Shown here piece by piece: positions 18,523 to 30,523 of a stretch of 64,000 nucleotides of DNA (positions are counted from its first letter, which is position 1; every line of letters starts with the position of its first letter). A program made the translations under genes and the position numbers. The notes beneath the pieces were generated by a model. It did not search any database. It was given only the letters and a program-made list of their open reading frames with translations, and was not told where the DNA came from. This DNA is from Hyaloperonospora brassicae (Eukaryota > Oomycota > Peronosporomycetes > Peronosporales > Peronosporaceae), in assembly GCA_947650285.1 (NCBI GenBank), contig CANTFL010001473.1:49141-113140 (forward strand), written 5' to 3'.

Positions 18523-20900
18523 AGATACAGCACAGACACGCGCGCTCTTCCTCTTCTCTCCCTCTCTCTGTCTCTCTTCCTCTCGCTCTCTCTCTCTCTT
18601 CCTCTCTCGCCCGCTCGCTCACTGGTCGTGCACTTGTCAGCGCGGGACGACGACAAGTAGCTGCACGTCCAAGGAACGATCAGCCAGTCAGCCAATCAAC
18701 AGACAGATAGACAGACAGACGGACGGACAGACGGACCGACAGACGCGACGTCGACTTTGCGTTTGTGCGAGTGCGGCGGAAATGATAATCGGCGCGCGAG
18801 TGGGAGGGCGAGACGAACTGTGGGAATGAATGTACCTGCGAAAGCCGATCGTCTCGGCGGTCGAGGAGTCAGACAGTCGCTGTCACTGACACTGTGCGGC
18901 ACAGCAGTGGACGACGGACTCGACGACGGACGGACGGACGGAGAAAGTGGTGGCGCGCGACCGGCGCTAGAAATCGATGCAGTCGACTCGCGATTCGGAG
19001 ACAAACAAGTGGATAGACAGTCAGATAGACAGATAGATAGGCTGACAGATAGAAAGAAAGAAAGAAAGTCACAGCACAACAGACAGATGGATAGTTCAGC
19101 GAGGAGAGACTGACTGCGACTGGACGAGAGCCACGACTTTGCTTGGCGATTCTGCACCATACAAACGTCAAGATGCGTTATGGCCCACTGGCGCCTTCTC
19201 GCGGCTGCAATGCTGCGATGGACTGTGGCCGGATGCACAAAGCCGCGCGCGCTCTGCTGCTTGACCAGCCGCGGAATGAGAAAAAAAGACAAGTGTCGGA
19301 CCGAAGCTCTTCCCGACTACAGTATGGTCCAGCGCGAGTGCAGCTGTTTGGTCAGAGTTGACCACGACGAAGGCTGTGTTGACCACAGCGACGTCTCTCT
19401 GCTTCAGTGGCTCTCTCGACATGTCCATGACCAGTCACTACCGGATTTGGGCTCAAGAGCGACGAAGACCGTTGTAGAGCTGATGGACGGCACGATTGCA
19501 GTGGACGGGAAGTCCCCCGTCGTAGAATACAAAGAGAGGAAGTCATCGTTTCACTGCGTGCGCCACGAAAGGCAGTGCAGCGTGCAACTTGTAACGGTGG
19601 CAATCAGCTAGACGTTTTGAGGTGCGCGGTACGTCGACAGCGTATCGAGTGCCCTGCACTCAGGTACCAACAAGTTTCCGCCCTTCTGCATCCGCCTGCA
19701 AGTCGCCAATCCGTTCGCTGCGCGCGATTTCTACTTCCACAAAGAGAGCTTACGCAGAACGAGATGGCTGTCCATTCGATGTACTATCGGTGGGGTACAT
19801 GCCAGGGGCAAGTCACGATGACCCATCGAGAGTGTCCGATGTGGTGTACCTCGTCCCCCTTTCAGGTGTCCTCTGCATCCTGCATCCTTCCCAAGCTGGT
19901 TTACCGGTGTCACGTGCCTTTTGCAGAGTGTTCCGCGTGAAGCCCTACGGCTCGAGGAAGTAGAATAACGAGCCAATGACAAGGAGAAGGATGTCACCAT
20001 GGTCGAAGATTCAGGCACAGTAGCATCCAGACATGTTTGAACAGTCGCAAGTAGTCACTCAATAGACAGTTTCGATCCTCTCTCCCTCATGACCATTACG
20101 AACTTCTCTACATCTGACACGGTCGATTACGCCGTGCTGTCGTCGTCGTTTGACACGAGACACTCACAAACCAAATGATACTACAAACGAGCAATCGCAA
20201 GGTATCGGCCATGACAAAACCATTCGAACACAAAACAGGCGAAGATGCGTAGCAATCTCCGATAAACGATGCGTCAATCGACTGCTTTCATCTTTCACTG
20301 CCGTCGCTGTATGTAGGTAGAGCAGCTCCCGTCGGGGTGGGGGGGGAGTGAGGTGGGGTGATAATTGCTTACCATATAATGCTTTTGCTGCATTCCGAAA
20401 TGAACACCAAACACATGCATCTAGCACGTGTTTAGTGAGCGGTAAACATGGACCCGCAATGCACGCAGTGAGGAAGGAAGGAAGGGACAAATGCAAAGAA
20501 ATGTCAACAAAGAAGTACACAGTAGTAGCGAACGCGGGAAGCTGCAGCAAGAATGAAAAAGCGGTATAGGACAGGTAGTTAGAATCGAGAGACGAGATAC
20601 AGATCTATCTGGACGGCCTACGAGTCGACTTAGTGTTCAACAATGTGTGACGATTCGAGTGAGTGAGCTTCAGCGAGTCGAACAGGGGAGTCTAGAAGAT
20701 TGAGGAACGCACAAGATCGCTCGTACTTTTTCGAGGAGAAGTTATACAACACGGCAGACACGGCACGCGTGTTCGACTCGAGCTAGCGCAAACGATCAAC
20801 TCCGTGAGACGTTATGGTAAGAAATTAGCGATAATACCACGACGGCTGCTTACCCTCTGTTGGACGTTCTGTCTCGTCGTTTGAGTACTTGTTAGCGAAT
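18523..20900. other. Gene-poor region after the kinase, microsatellite-rich
   Basis: The kinase 5' region holds a CT-rich run (about 18550-18620) and GACA/GATA-type tetranucleotide tracts (18700-18745 and 19000-19070). A 143-codon ORF (19180-19611) and a possible two-exon frame further right (CAG acceptor near 19660, donor GTACAT near 19795, acceptor CCCTTTCAG at 19864, stop near 19966) look somewhat coding-like. They match no family I recognise and do not join convincingly. Beyond 20000 I see nothing. Confidence 0.35.
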
Positions 20901-21025
20901 CAGCACATCGAAAGACGTGTGTGTGAATATAGCTGCGAGAGCAAACACGGTTGTACTAGAAGAAGAAAAGCAGATATCACTTCCTTACGTATCGCTGCCC
21001 CTTCGGTACAACAAGCTAGGATAGT

Positions 21026-22889
21026 CTAGGATTGAAAAACGCGCGCATGTTGAAGAGCTGCGTGAATCTTGTGGTAGCTGAAAGCATCAACCATCTCGCG
21101 TCGTTGTTTCGATACGTGGCAAGCGGTCTCAAAAAAGTTGAGAAACTGAACGGCTGCTGTATTTGGTATGCATTCTTTAGCTGGCCGTATGAATTGACAT
21201 GAAAGATGACCTACAAATGTACTGCTTTCGTCTATCTGCGCGGGATCCAGACTGACGGCAGGCAATTGTTTGGGAGTCGATGGGAGCACACGCCTTCAAG
21301 GCAGTCAATGACAAGTGGACAAGTCGTGGCATATCTTTGTGAGCAACCTCGAGTGGTTTCACGCCGTGTCCGTGAGCTGAAGATATTGGCGCTTGCCGCA
21401 GGTCATACGACATAGTGTGTTCGTCGACCGACGGCTGAAGAACTCGGGCACCGTACACTACATCCGTGGAGGATATCCGAAGCTACCATGCAAGTAAATC
21501 GTCTTTGACTCGGTGGCAAAAAGAATATAGCGACACAACCACGGCTGACCTTTAACAACTCATTGCAGCGTCGACTGTTCGTGACGACCCAAGCTAGCAG
21601 CACAGTTGGAGGCAACGAGTACAGGGTTCCACTTTTCATTAGGACTGAGATCACCACCAGATGCATATCTTGAAGATGAAAGGATGGAGCTAGCCTGTAA
21701 CGCTGTGAGTCCGTTACATAAAATTGATACGAATGTATCAATTTTTGGGTATTATCTATTTAGATAATACTTAATCAACTACTCGAGAAGAGGTAATATT
21801 GGCGGAATATTACCCCCGAGGGTACTATTCTTAGGTGCTCCACTTTTGGTTGATGTGCTTGCATCAACCGAATTGACCACCAATCGCAGCTGGACGCGCG
21901 CAATGGGTGGTGAGCAAGAGACCCACATAGGAGACGTTAGTGTAAAATAGTTAGATTAAGAGGACAGATGATTTACAAAAGTACTTTTCCTCAGACTGAG
22001 CCTTCGTGTTTTGGTTACTTCGGTTGCGCTTCCTCGCCACGTGTACATGACGTCAGAAGCACATAGCCTTGTGTAGAGTATACACAAGATCTTACCGGTC
22101 ATCTGGCAAGAAGCGTGCCCTGTTACATAGCCGCTATCGACAACATCGACCTTGTGAGTCAAGGGAGCAGGGCGCAGATGGACAGGTTTGAATTTTCTCT
22201 GCATTGCGTTATAGTTTAGCATTGATATTACGCGAGTCTACCGAACTCAACGCGAGCTAATGAAACTCTCCTCCGCGTAGCAAGAAAAGATCTGTTGCCA
22301 TTTATCTAGCACCTGCTTTTGGACCTTACAACTTCCTATTTGCATTACTCCGCTAAAGGTGGTAGTCATGTAGACCTTTTATGTCGATATGAATTTGACG
22401 CTGCTACTCAGGGTAGACGTTATTCACCCATCTGCCACGCAGCTTCATATCGGTAGACTGGTAACGTAGTCCGTATGCACAAGTGTAATCCATGCAAGGA
22501 TCGGCACTATCATGGTCATGTCGAACAGTGCACGACGGTATCGAACTTCAGGCAAAGGATACACCTACCTGACTATTGTTGATTACAGGTAAATCTCGGT
22601 CTATCTCCTCTTGGTGTTTTACGGTGAAGCGAACGACTTCATGTTTTGTTAGGACATGAGATCGTTTCGATTGTTGTAGCAGACGTACTAGTGAACAATC
22701 AAGCGAAAACTCGTAGAACCCCGACATTTGTATTCGATAATTGCGACAGCATTCGTCGACACCTGCCAAGTAGTAATTCGAGACATCAACATTGACGCCC
22801 TCTGACACATGAAACCAATTGCACGCTCTACATACTATCATTTGCTGCACAAATGATGCCCACGTGACAAAATTAATTTTGTGGGACAC
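21026..22889 (-). mobile_element. Degenerate Copia-like retrotransposon remnant
   Basis: Minus-strand fragments appear in the order expected for Copia (gag, protease, integrase). A gag-like ORF at 22889-22548 contains NFVTWASFVQQM. A protease-like VDVVDSG lies at ~22160-22130. An integrase-like piece at 21289-21026 contains FFETACHVSKQRREMVDAF. Each has stops and frameshifts, and no LTRs of its own were found. The solo LTR at 21696-22127 lies immediately after the DSG codons. The class assignment rests on weak motif similarity. Confidence 0.35.
21696..22127 (+). repeat. Solo LTR, hairpin-rich family, copy 1
   Basis: The 432-bp element starts TGTAACG and ends GTGCCCTGTTACA. It is flanked by a perfect 5-bp duplication TAGCC (21691-21695 and 22128-22132). 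Its ends and internal blocks (CACCAATCxxGC, GACGCGCGCAATGxGTGGTGA, GCTTCCTCG..CGTGTAC) match the element at 56708-57103. No internal domain is attached, so it is a solo LTR. Orientation is arbitrary. Confidence 0.85.
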
Positions 22890-23199
22890 TAATTAAGAGG
22901 CCAACCATCGTGCACATGGTATGGCTATCAAGTTGTGTCTGAGGATATTATTTGACACGGCGTTTATGCGGGGTTTTGTCGCATCAACGACACTTCCTGC
23001 CATCTGGGTCGAGCGCCTCCACCGCATATACGACTATTCCTTAACACAGGAGGTACACACAGCCAGAGCCAAGACCTTCTTTTGACGGTCGGTTCGACGG
23101 TTTTGTTGATCAACATATCCGCCTGACGTGGAGAAGACGGGCACTCTTTGCGCAAGTGAGGTCAAAATTGGCTCATACTCTCTTGTGCTCCTATCAACC

Positions 23200-23455
23200 G
23201 CCTTCGTTGCACGTGATGCCTATCAAAGGGCTCCCTGGAGTGCTATACCTCCTGTTTTTGGCATAGGATCCTAAGGGAGTCCAGGTCCGGGCGAAGCTGG
23301 ATCCTTCATTGTCCGACACCACATTCAGACGCATATCGCTTGCGTTATGTGGGTATTAAGAACAACTGATGGTTCTGCAGATACAACCACAAACAATATT
23401 GCGGAAAGTTGGGGGCTTGTTGCACGGTCTTCCACAAGGGAAGGCAAGTGGCTAA
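23200..23455 (+). pseudogene. RNase H-like reading frame, 5' part, split by Gypsy insertion
   Basis: The plus strand encodes TTDGSADTTTNNIAESWGL near 23361-23417, matching the RNase H motif in which D-G-S and N-N-x-A-E supply catalytic acidic residues. Upstream, SDTTFRRISLALCGY fits the preceding strand but is in another frame. The frame runs up to the target duplication (GCTAA) of the Gypsy element and resumes at 30974. It may derive from a retroelement or a host RNase H-like gene; stops show that it is dead. Confidence 0.5.
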
Positions 23456-23906
23456 TGTAACGGGGTTACACTACGTGTGTGTTTTACAAAAGGGACGGAG
23501 TCCCATTCAAATGGTAAATGAACACCATATCAGTTGTTGGGGGCTGACGTGTGTCAGCCACCGAATTACGTGCTTTTTAGGAGGTATTAATCACAACATT
23601 AGTGCCTAGGTTAAGTACGTTCGTCTGATGTGTTCTTTCGATTATAGAAGAAATAAAATTCAGTTCCCCTTTTGATCTGTCAAAGACACGTGTCTTGAGA
23701 TCGTTAAGAGCCTAGCGTACGCCTTATTAAGGCAGCTACTGTTAAATCACTCTGTGTTGTGGTTCTATTGAATCGTTTGGGCCCCTTAAACAGGGACCGT
23801 AAGCTCTCTGAGCTTGTTGACTCTCTGCGTCGGGTTCTCTGAACAAAAGTTGCTCGTTTAGCGTTTAGTCTTCCTCTGAATTTTGGAGCTGTGTAGCTCC
23901 GCTACA
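23456..23906 (+). repeat. Gypsy left LTR
   Basis: It is 451 bp, beginning TGTAACGGGGTTACA and ending CCGCTACA. It contains perfect short inverted repeats such as GGCTGAC/GTCAGCC, GGGAC/GTCCC, GGAGCT/AGCTCC and the palindrome AAGACACGTGTCTT. Confidence 0.93.
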
Positions 23907-23964
23907 CTTGATAGCACTTGTAGTCAATCTACGCCTGAGGCTTTACGACTGATCCTCTGTGAAG

Positions 23965-24778
23965 ATGGATCAATACACACATCTCACTGAGGCCCAAAAA
24001 GTCGCGCTTAATAAGATGACTTCGGCCGTAGGCCCAGAATATGTGGAGTCTCTAGCTGCGCGAGGTTCCGATGTGCTAAATGCAAATGTCGAGACCTTCA
24101 TGCAGTATGAAACGGCCCTTCTAGGGATGGTTCAAAACCAAGTAGCATCGTCAATGCCAACACAATTTGTGACAATGCCAGACCAAGAGGCTAAACCTCA
24201 TTCCCTTCGGAAGGTCGTGAAAAAACAACACTCCGGGAAGGAGGGAAAAAATCTTACCATCTGGATCCGTGAAATTGGAACGGCCATGAGATCTATCCTA
24301 ATATCACTTGAGCATCAGCAAATCTCGCTGGTCATCTCTGAGAAGTCGATGGGAGAGATAGAGAGGGGCTCCAGCGTGTGGAACGTCTGTCGACTTGGCG
24401 TTTCCCACATGGGATTCGCTCAAGTTAGAACTGTTGTGAGTTTTCACGCCGCCAAACCATGCTTATCGCGTGCTATCACGCTTCTTATCTACCTGTCAGG
24501 GTAAGAGTGAGTCAACGGAATATGTCCAAGAGTTGCAAAATCTTATTGCTGCTGTGCAGTCCGACTCTCTCCCTGAGACATTCTATGTGACTGTCTTCGT
24601 GGAAGGTCTCCGTAATGGAGTGGTCAGAATCGAAGTCTTTCGGACACATCCCTCTACTTATAAAGGGAGTGTGAGCATCGCTCCGAATGCTGAGCACAAC
24701 TTCAAGTCGGCAAGACTTGGTTGTAATGGGTACAACTCTAGCTTTGAGAGGGCAACCTCAACAAACACCTCGGCTTGA
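23965..24778 (+). pseudogene. Gypsy gag remnant
   Basis: An ATG 58 bp after the left LTR opens a frame to 24504 (HLTEAQKVALNKM.., TIWIREIGTAMRS). An overlapping frame from ~24470 to 24778 continues with STCQGKSESTEYVQELQNL and ETFYVTVFVEGLRNG, the capsid-like C-terminal part of Gypsy gag. A frameshift near 24490 separates them. A degenerate cysteine pattern near 24860-24920 may be the zinc knuckle. Confidence 0.6.
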
Positions 24779-26512
24779 TACAAGCCTGAACCAATGGATC
24801 TCAAAAATGCTGAAGATGAAGGTGAAGCTAAGCTTCAGGTTGCGGAAAGAAACAAGAATTTAGACGGAGCTGCATGTGCGGAAGCACTAAACACTTGCGT
24901 CCCACTTGTACTTTGTACAAGCAGCGCCAGACTACTATGAGTAGAAATTCCGTCCCCAACAAGAAGTCTGGTATGGTTCATGGAAATGTCGACGACCAGT
25001 GGGCTCGGGGCGCCCTACTGAAGTAGAAATGAGTTCTGTCACTTCTCTACGAGGTAGAGTGTAACAGGGCTTAGCCCCACCGAGCTATGTGCCCGCCAGC
25101 ACAGAGCGTGGATACAAGCCTGGCTTGTTAGTCGCCGAAGTAAAAGTGAAAATATTTGAGAAGCGTTGGTCGATTTCAATCGACTCCGGAGAATAATGAA
25201 AGTATGCTCGACGTCATTCCCTTGAGGGAGTTCAGCGATACACTGAAGCGATCAAAGCGAATGAAGGTGATTCGATCACCTTTCGTTAGCGACTGGTAGT
25301 CGCGTCACTGTAACTAAAGCTCCGTTGAACTTAGGTGTGAATGTTTTGGACTTTGACAGCATTGAACTCTGCCTTCTCCACAATTGGATTGAGGTATGAT
25401 CTCAATCTAGATATGCCCTGGATTGAACGCAATGGGCCATGGATTGAATGGAGGTCTAAGACCTAAGGCGCAACGCGCAATGTTCCTAGCGAAGGTTCGG
25501 AGAGCCATAATGCCACATTTGATAGGCAACAAAAGCACTGTTGGAGCGATCCATTGACAGATAATGTCAACGTACTAAACATTAGTATATCCGAGATATT
25601 AACTTCAATGTCAATGACATGAATTTCGAGCGGAGCTCTTTTACCGTATGTGAAGAGACTAGTAACACGTTGATTAATACTCGGTGTGATAATGAGTCAC
25701 TGCATGCTGAAGGCATGGTTGGCCCAGGGCCGAGTCATCAAGAATTTTATTCCTCTGATGTGAGTGGGGTGGCACGTGAAAATCACCGAGTGAGGGCGGC
25801 CGCGACAGCTCCTCACTGAATGTCGATAGTGACATTGTTGACAAAAATTCGAAGCAATCAGGGCTGGTCGTAAATAATGCACGTGAAGTGGTACGTGTTA
25901 TTTCACTGGGTGAAGTGTTTGAGTTACGTAGCTCTCCATCAGATGTTGTTGAAGACATGAGCTCTCGTATAGAGCGTGCTAATACATATTGCAATTACAG
26001 AGAACATATTGTCTCGTTGTCATAGAGGCATTAGGTCTCCTTCGGGAGATGATCCCGACGCGGGTGGCAACTGTTAAGCGCCGAACGTCCAGGACGTTAT
26101 GAAGTGATAATAGTAAGAATACACTATATACACTTGTGAACGGAGTGACTGGCCATGTTGATGGCAACATTAGTCATGCGACTTTCCACCCTTGGATACT
26201 CTATTCAGACTAGACAAGGTGTCGGATGGCAAATTTGTCCACGCTTAAAATACGAAGGGGTTAGCGACTTTGTGGTAAATCGATCAGATGTTGAGTTGAA
26301 CCCATCCTCGTTATTGGACGAGTCCGTCCTCGAGGACACAAGATGAGCACTTGGTGAGCGTAGTGGATATTCGATCCATAAGGATCCTCCTGATCCGTTC
26401 TATCCTTATAAAGGAGTTGAACAACGCGGTGTGTGGCAACTTACAGTCTGTCTTACCTCCCGATAGAGATGTACGTCATGAAGTTGACTCGATTAACGGA
26501 ACTTAATACTGC

Positions 26513-27000
26513 GTGACACTGCAGTGGACTTTACCGAAGGAACTGTGTGACGTCATTGACGAATTCTTTCGTGCAAAGTACGCGGCAGGAATGGTACGCG
26601 AGAGCAAATCTCCCCGTTTCACACCGACATTCTTTGTCAATAAGCCTAATGGAAAGTGGCGGATTGTTCATGCTTACAATAAGACTCATGCGGCCATTAT
26701 TTCGTCTCAGACACTAGCCACGATGAAGGATCTTGCTCAAAACAATATGATGAGATTTACTATGTACAGTGCGCTCGACGTGGTCAATGGTTATTACTAA
26801 CTGCTCATGCGGGAGAGCAATATTCCGCTGACAGCGGTCAGCACTCCGAGCGGTATGCTCTGGGAGTGAATCGTTATGCAACATGGGTCATCACATGCCC
26901 CATCTACATTCAATCGTCTGGCAACATCATCATTCAGACCTCACCCAGGCTATGCACAAATACACTTTGATGACGTATTTGTCCATAGTCGTGCAATGAA
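26513..27000 (+). pseudogene. Gypsy reverse transcriptase remnant
   Basis: The frame 26522-26800 contains FRAKYAAGMVRESKSPRFTP and FFVNKPNGKWRIVHAYNKT, typical RT fingers/palm blocks. The catalytic strand survives near 26962-27000 in another frame as HFDDVFVHSRA; the expected YxDD tyrosine is replaced by His. Stop codons separate the blocks. Confidence 0.75.
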
Positions 27001-27310
27001 AGGTTGGTCAGATGTGGATAATCATACCAACCATTGAAGAGCGGTGCTCGAGTCCATGCGAACGAATAAGTTATATGCCATCGCATCAAATGCATATTTT
27101 GGTGCAGAAGAGATTCCCTTTTTTGGGTGCTCTATTGGGAAGCGAGGCCTTAGAGCGGATCTCGCTAAGGTATAAGCCAAATTTGATTGGCCGGTTCCGA
27201 ATAACCAAAAGGACTTAAGTAAGTGGCTTGACTTTGCCAATTACTTACGCACGTATGATTCCAATTACGCAGACATGACTCGGCCATTACCCAATGTTCT
27301 TTAAAAAGAT

Positions 27311-27800
27311 GTGAAGTGGTGCTGGACTCGCACAGATCATGATGCTTTTATAGCATCAAAGAAGAGTCTTCTGCATGCACCAATCTTGGATTTGCCAGAT
27401 CCGGATCGACCTCTTTGTGTCGTATGTGACGCATATGACTTTGCTATAGGCCGTGCTCTGTTACAAACAAATGTGATGGACGGGAATGCGTCAATGCGTC
27501 TGAGTCCGGACAGCTATAAGCTGCTGCAAATAACTATCCAGCTCATGACAAAGAGCTACTTGTAATGAAGTACGATCTAGTAAAATTCAGAGTCCATATG
27601 CTTGGATACAATCTTTTATAATCTATGACGATCATGCGTCACTACGCACTGCGACCCAGTAGCATTATCTCTCTGAGAGACTGGCTCGTTGACTTTTTAA
27701 CGTTGCCGATTATAAGTTCGGGGTGAAGTATAAGCCGGTCAAGAATTATGCTTTGTCTGATGCGTTTTCACGCAGGCTAATTATGAGCTTGCTCATGCGA
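27311..27800 (+). pseudogene. Gypsy RNase H remnant
   Basis: WTRTDHDAFIASKKSLLHAPIL and PLCVVCDAYDFAIGRALLQ are the RT/RNase H connection and the first catalytic Asp region. Beyond 27560 the expected H-A-S-L-R-T-A block and VKYKPVKNYALSDAFSRR appear in shifting frames. Confidence 0.7.
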
Positions 27801-27959
27801 AGCCTCTATGGCCGTCAGTCAATGACCTTATCCGTACGACTTACGTCAAGGATGAACAATGTGTAGCTCTACTACGTGCTATTGGGAGCGACGCGTTTAA
27901 ATACTTAGACATGGAATTGCCGTCTTGATAAAGTGATAGGATACATAGATATTTCATCA

Positions 27960-28750
27960 ATCAAGGCATGTTGTGCTATAGCACGGACGTTGAGGATACT
28001 CCTCGTATCGTTGTCCCTCATGACGAAAAGTTGAAGTATCGGATCCTCTATGAGGCACATGATACTGCGTTGAGTGTTAAGCTCGGTCGTAATAAAATCT
28101 ATGGTTTTGCAAGCCAAGCATATCGGTGGGCTCAAATCTATCAATGGGTCAGCACTTATGTGCGTAAGTGTGAGATTTGTCAACAATTAAAAATCTAATC
28201 TCATGCGGCAGCGCCACTAGCTAGTTTGCTTGAGCCCAAGGAGTGTTGAGAGTCCATCAGAATGGTTTCAAGCTCAGTATATCGAAGGATTTGTATGGCA
28301 ATGCGGGTATTGTGGTCTTTGTTGACCATTTGAGCAAAATGGCTCATTTAGCCGTGCTGCTGGACTCTATCGATGGTGAAGGTACAGCTACGCTGTTTAT
28401 TGATCGAGTGTTTCGAAAACACGGTTTGCCTTTGGATATTATTTTGGATAGAGATCCTCACTTCACTAAAAGGTTTTAAAGGTCCATATTTAAGGTGCTT
28501 GGCACATGATTGGACATGTCCGCAGCGGATCATTCACAGACCGATGGTTAAACTGAGCAAGTGAATTGCATTGTCGGTGAAATGTTGCGCAGTGTTTGCG
28601 CTGAAACGCCAAAATGTTGGATTTTAATGCTCCCTGTCGTTGAGCTTGCGTTAAAGAATTCCGTGCATGCCTTAACCGGCTATACACAATTCTACATGAA
28701 TGGCCTCATACACCCTCGCGTCCCATTAACGCTATTACTTCGTGGTTAAG
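27960..28750 (+). pseudogene. Gypsy integrase remnant
   Basis: The zinc-binding region (27968-28195) keeps RKCEICQQLK and an upstream AHDTAL, but the second His of the HHCC finger is lost (VKLG instead of GHLG). The core follows with VVFVDHLSKMAHLAV, HGLPLDIILDRDPHFTK and, after a frame break, the region before the chromodomain. Confidence 0.75.
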
Positions 28751-29011
28751 GGATTAGTGGGGGAGGAGTTGCCGATCGGCTTGCTGATATCAGCCCTGCT
28801 ACTGATCAAAAAAGGTAAGCGAGTTTCTCGCAGCGCGATTGAATGTCTTACGACATGTGCGTGACGCACTGGCTTATAGCCAAGGCAGACAAAAGGAACA
28901 AGCAGATGATTAAGGCAGATGTTGTATGGAACGTTATGAGATCTGAGACCAAGCGCTACTCTATGCTTAAAACATACCTATAAATGTAGTTTCCGCTGTC
29001 TTTAGACAAAG

Positions 29012-29560
29012 ATGCATCCGCTGTTCATTAGACTCTTCACGGTCGTCGCTATAAAGGGGCTTGCTTATACGAGCAACCTTTCGCGCAAACTGCACACACA
29101 TCCTTTGTTCTACGTTAGCTTAATTAAGTTACACCGGGATCCGTCCCACGCGAAATTTTGGGCGCTTGTGCCGCGATATTTGGCATTTCCCTCGGCTGCT
29201 GAATCCAAACCAAGATGTCAAGCTGAACCTTCATACGGATTTGACCCAGCTCCACCGTCTGAAGACGAGCTTGCGTCGCGTCGAGAGCACTCTGGGTCTT
29301 ACCCAAGGTCTCGTGGAGAAAGCTTGCTTCGTGATGCAGCTTCTCAATCTTGTCAATCAGTTTACAGACCACATCCGACGCTTCTCAATAAGCTAGGTAA
29401 CCGCCAGTTTCATGTGGAGAGACTATTTAGACGACGGTGTCGTCAGGGTCAATAACATCATCTGGTGAAATGGCGAGGGTACCCAAAGTCAGAAAACTTA
29501 CGGGAGTTTGAGACACCCCTTCGGCAGGATTGCCCATATGCCTTGATTGTTTATATACGT
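29012..29560 (+). pseudogene. Integrase tail and chromodomain remnant
   Basis: Near 29012-29160 the frame encodes the GPxFTV-type integrase tail (LFTVVAIKGLAYT, HTHPLFYVSLIKLHRDPSH). At 29462-29545 a separate frame encodes LVKWRGYPKSENLREFE, the chromodomain signature that defines chromoviruses and can target insertion to particular chromatin. Confidence 0.75.
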
Positions 29561-30509
29561 CGCGGCAAGGGTCTTCCTGCGAACAAGAACGTTTCTCATC
29601 ATTAGTGATGGAAGCAGGTGAGTGGTTGGTCATCGCTTGACCGAAAATTACAACTGCCGGCATAGCCGGAGCATAGCGGGTGCGAGTTTGCAATTGGCCT
29701 CTAGCCATTAAGCTTTGCGAAGTCATACCAAATCTCTCTATCTAGACGAACGTCTGCCACATTGGCACTTGATCTACGAGCTACCACGCTGCTAAGGTGT
29801 CGTTTCAGATACGCTTAGCGAACAAACACATTGTCTTCTTCTTCCTATAATTAGCCTGCAAATAGGAGGATGAGTATACCCTTGATAGGTGAAATCGGCG
29901 CACCCCTTGCTTGCGTGTCAAGGCGCAACTTGTATCGAACTTGAGTCGCCAAATAAGGCTCCATGTATTGCGAAGTGCCTGTCGATTTGCAAACTCGTTA
30001 GAAGACGTGGGTTCAGTGTATATGTCCCACGTTGCCAACGAACGGCCAGTCATTTGGCGTATATGTTCTTCCACATTGGCTGGAGTGCACCCATAGCCAC
30101 GTCGACTCTAAAGGGCTGCAGAAAGCTTCGTATGGAGCCGAGAGCTCTCTTCTTGTTGAATAGTCAGCTGCTGTTGCTCATCGAGCGGATTAGTGATGAT
30201 GGCATCGCCCACATTGGGTGTTACGTGCTTCGCCGATGGAGCGTTGACTTTTACACGTTCGGCGAAGGAGTAAGGTGCTGTAAGAGGCTTTGCCGAAAGC
30301 CCAGATGGGTGGACAGTGTACCTTATTGGCCGTAGACATCGGTATCACTACCATACTCCACCTTCTCATTGAGGTCGAGATAAGGGAAAGAGTCCGGGAC
30401 TCGTGGGGTGGCGATGCCATTATTTGGTGCTTTAACAACCGTGAGGATAAGCGCACACACCGAACTCCTCGAGAAAAGAATTTGGTTGACGTTATAGGGT
30501 AACTTAAGT

Positions 30510-30523
30510 CTGGTGTGGGAGGG
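30510..30523 (+). other. Likely Gypsy polypurine tract
   Basis: The purine-rich run GTGTGGGAGGG ends directly at the right LTR boundary, the expected position of the plus-strand primer. Confidence 0.6.

Noticed and set aside
19180..19611. 143-codon ORF considered as a gene
   Set aside because: No family match, no convincing splice link to the open frames further right, and competing frames on both strands.
23907..23964. Primer-binding site of the Gypsy element
   Set aside because: The bases after the left LTR did not match the 3' end of any tRNA I could recall with confidence.
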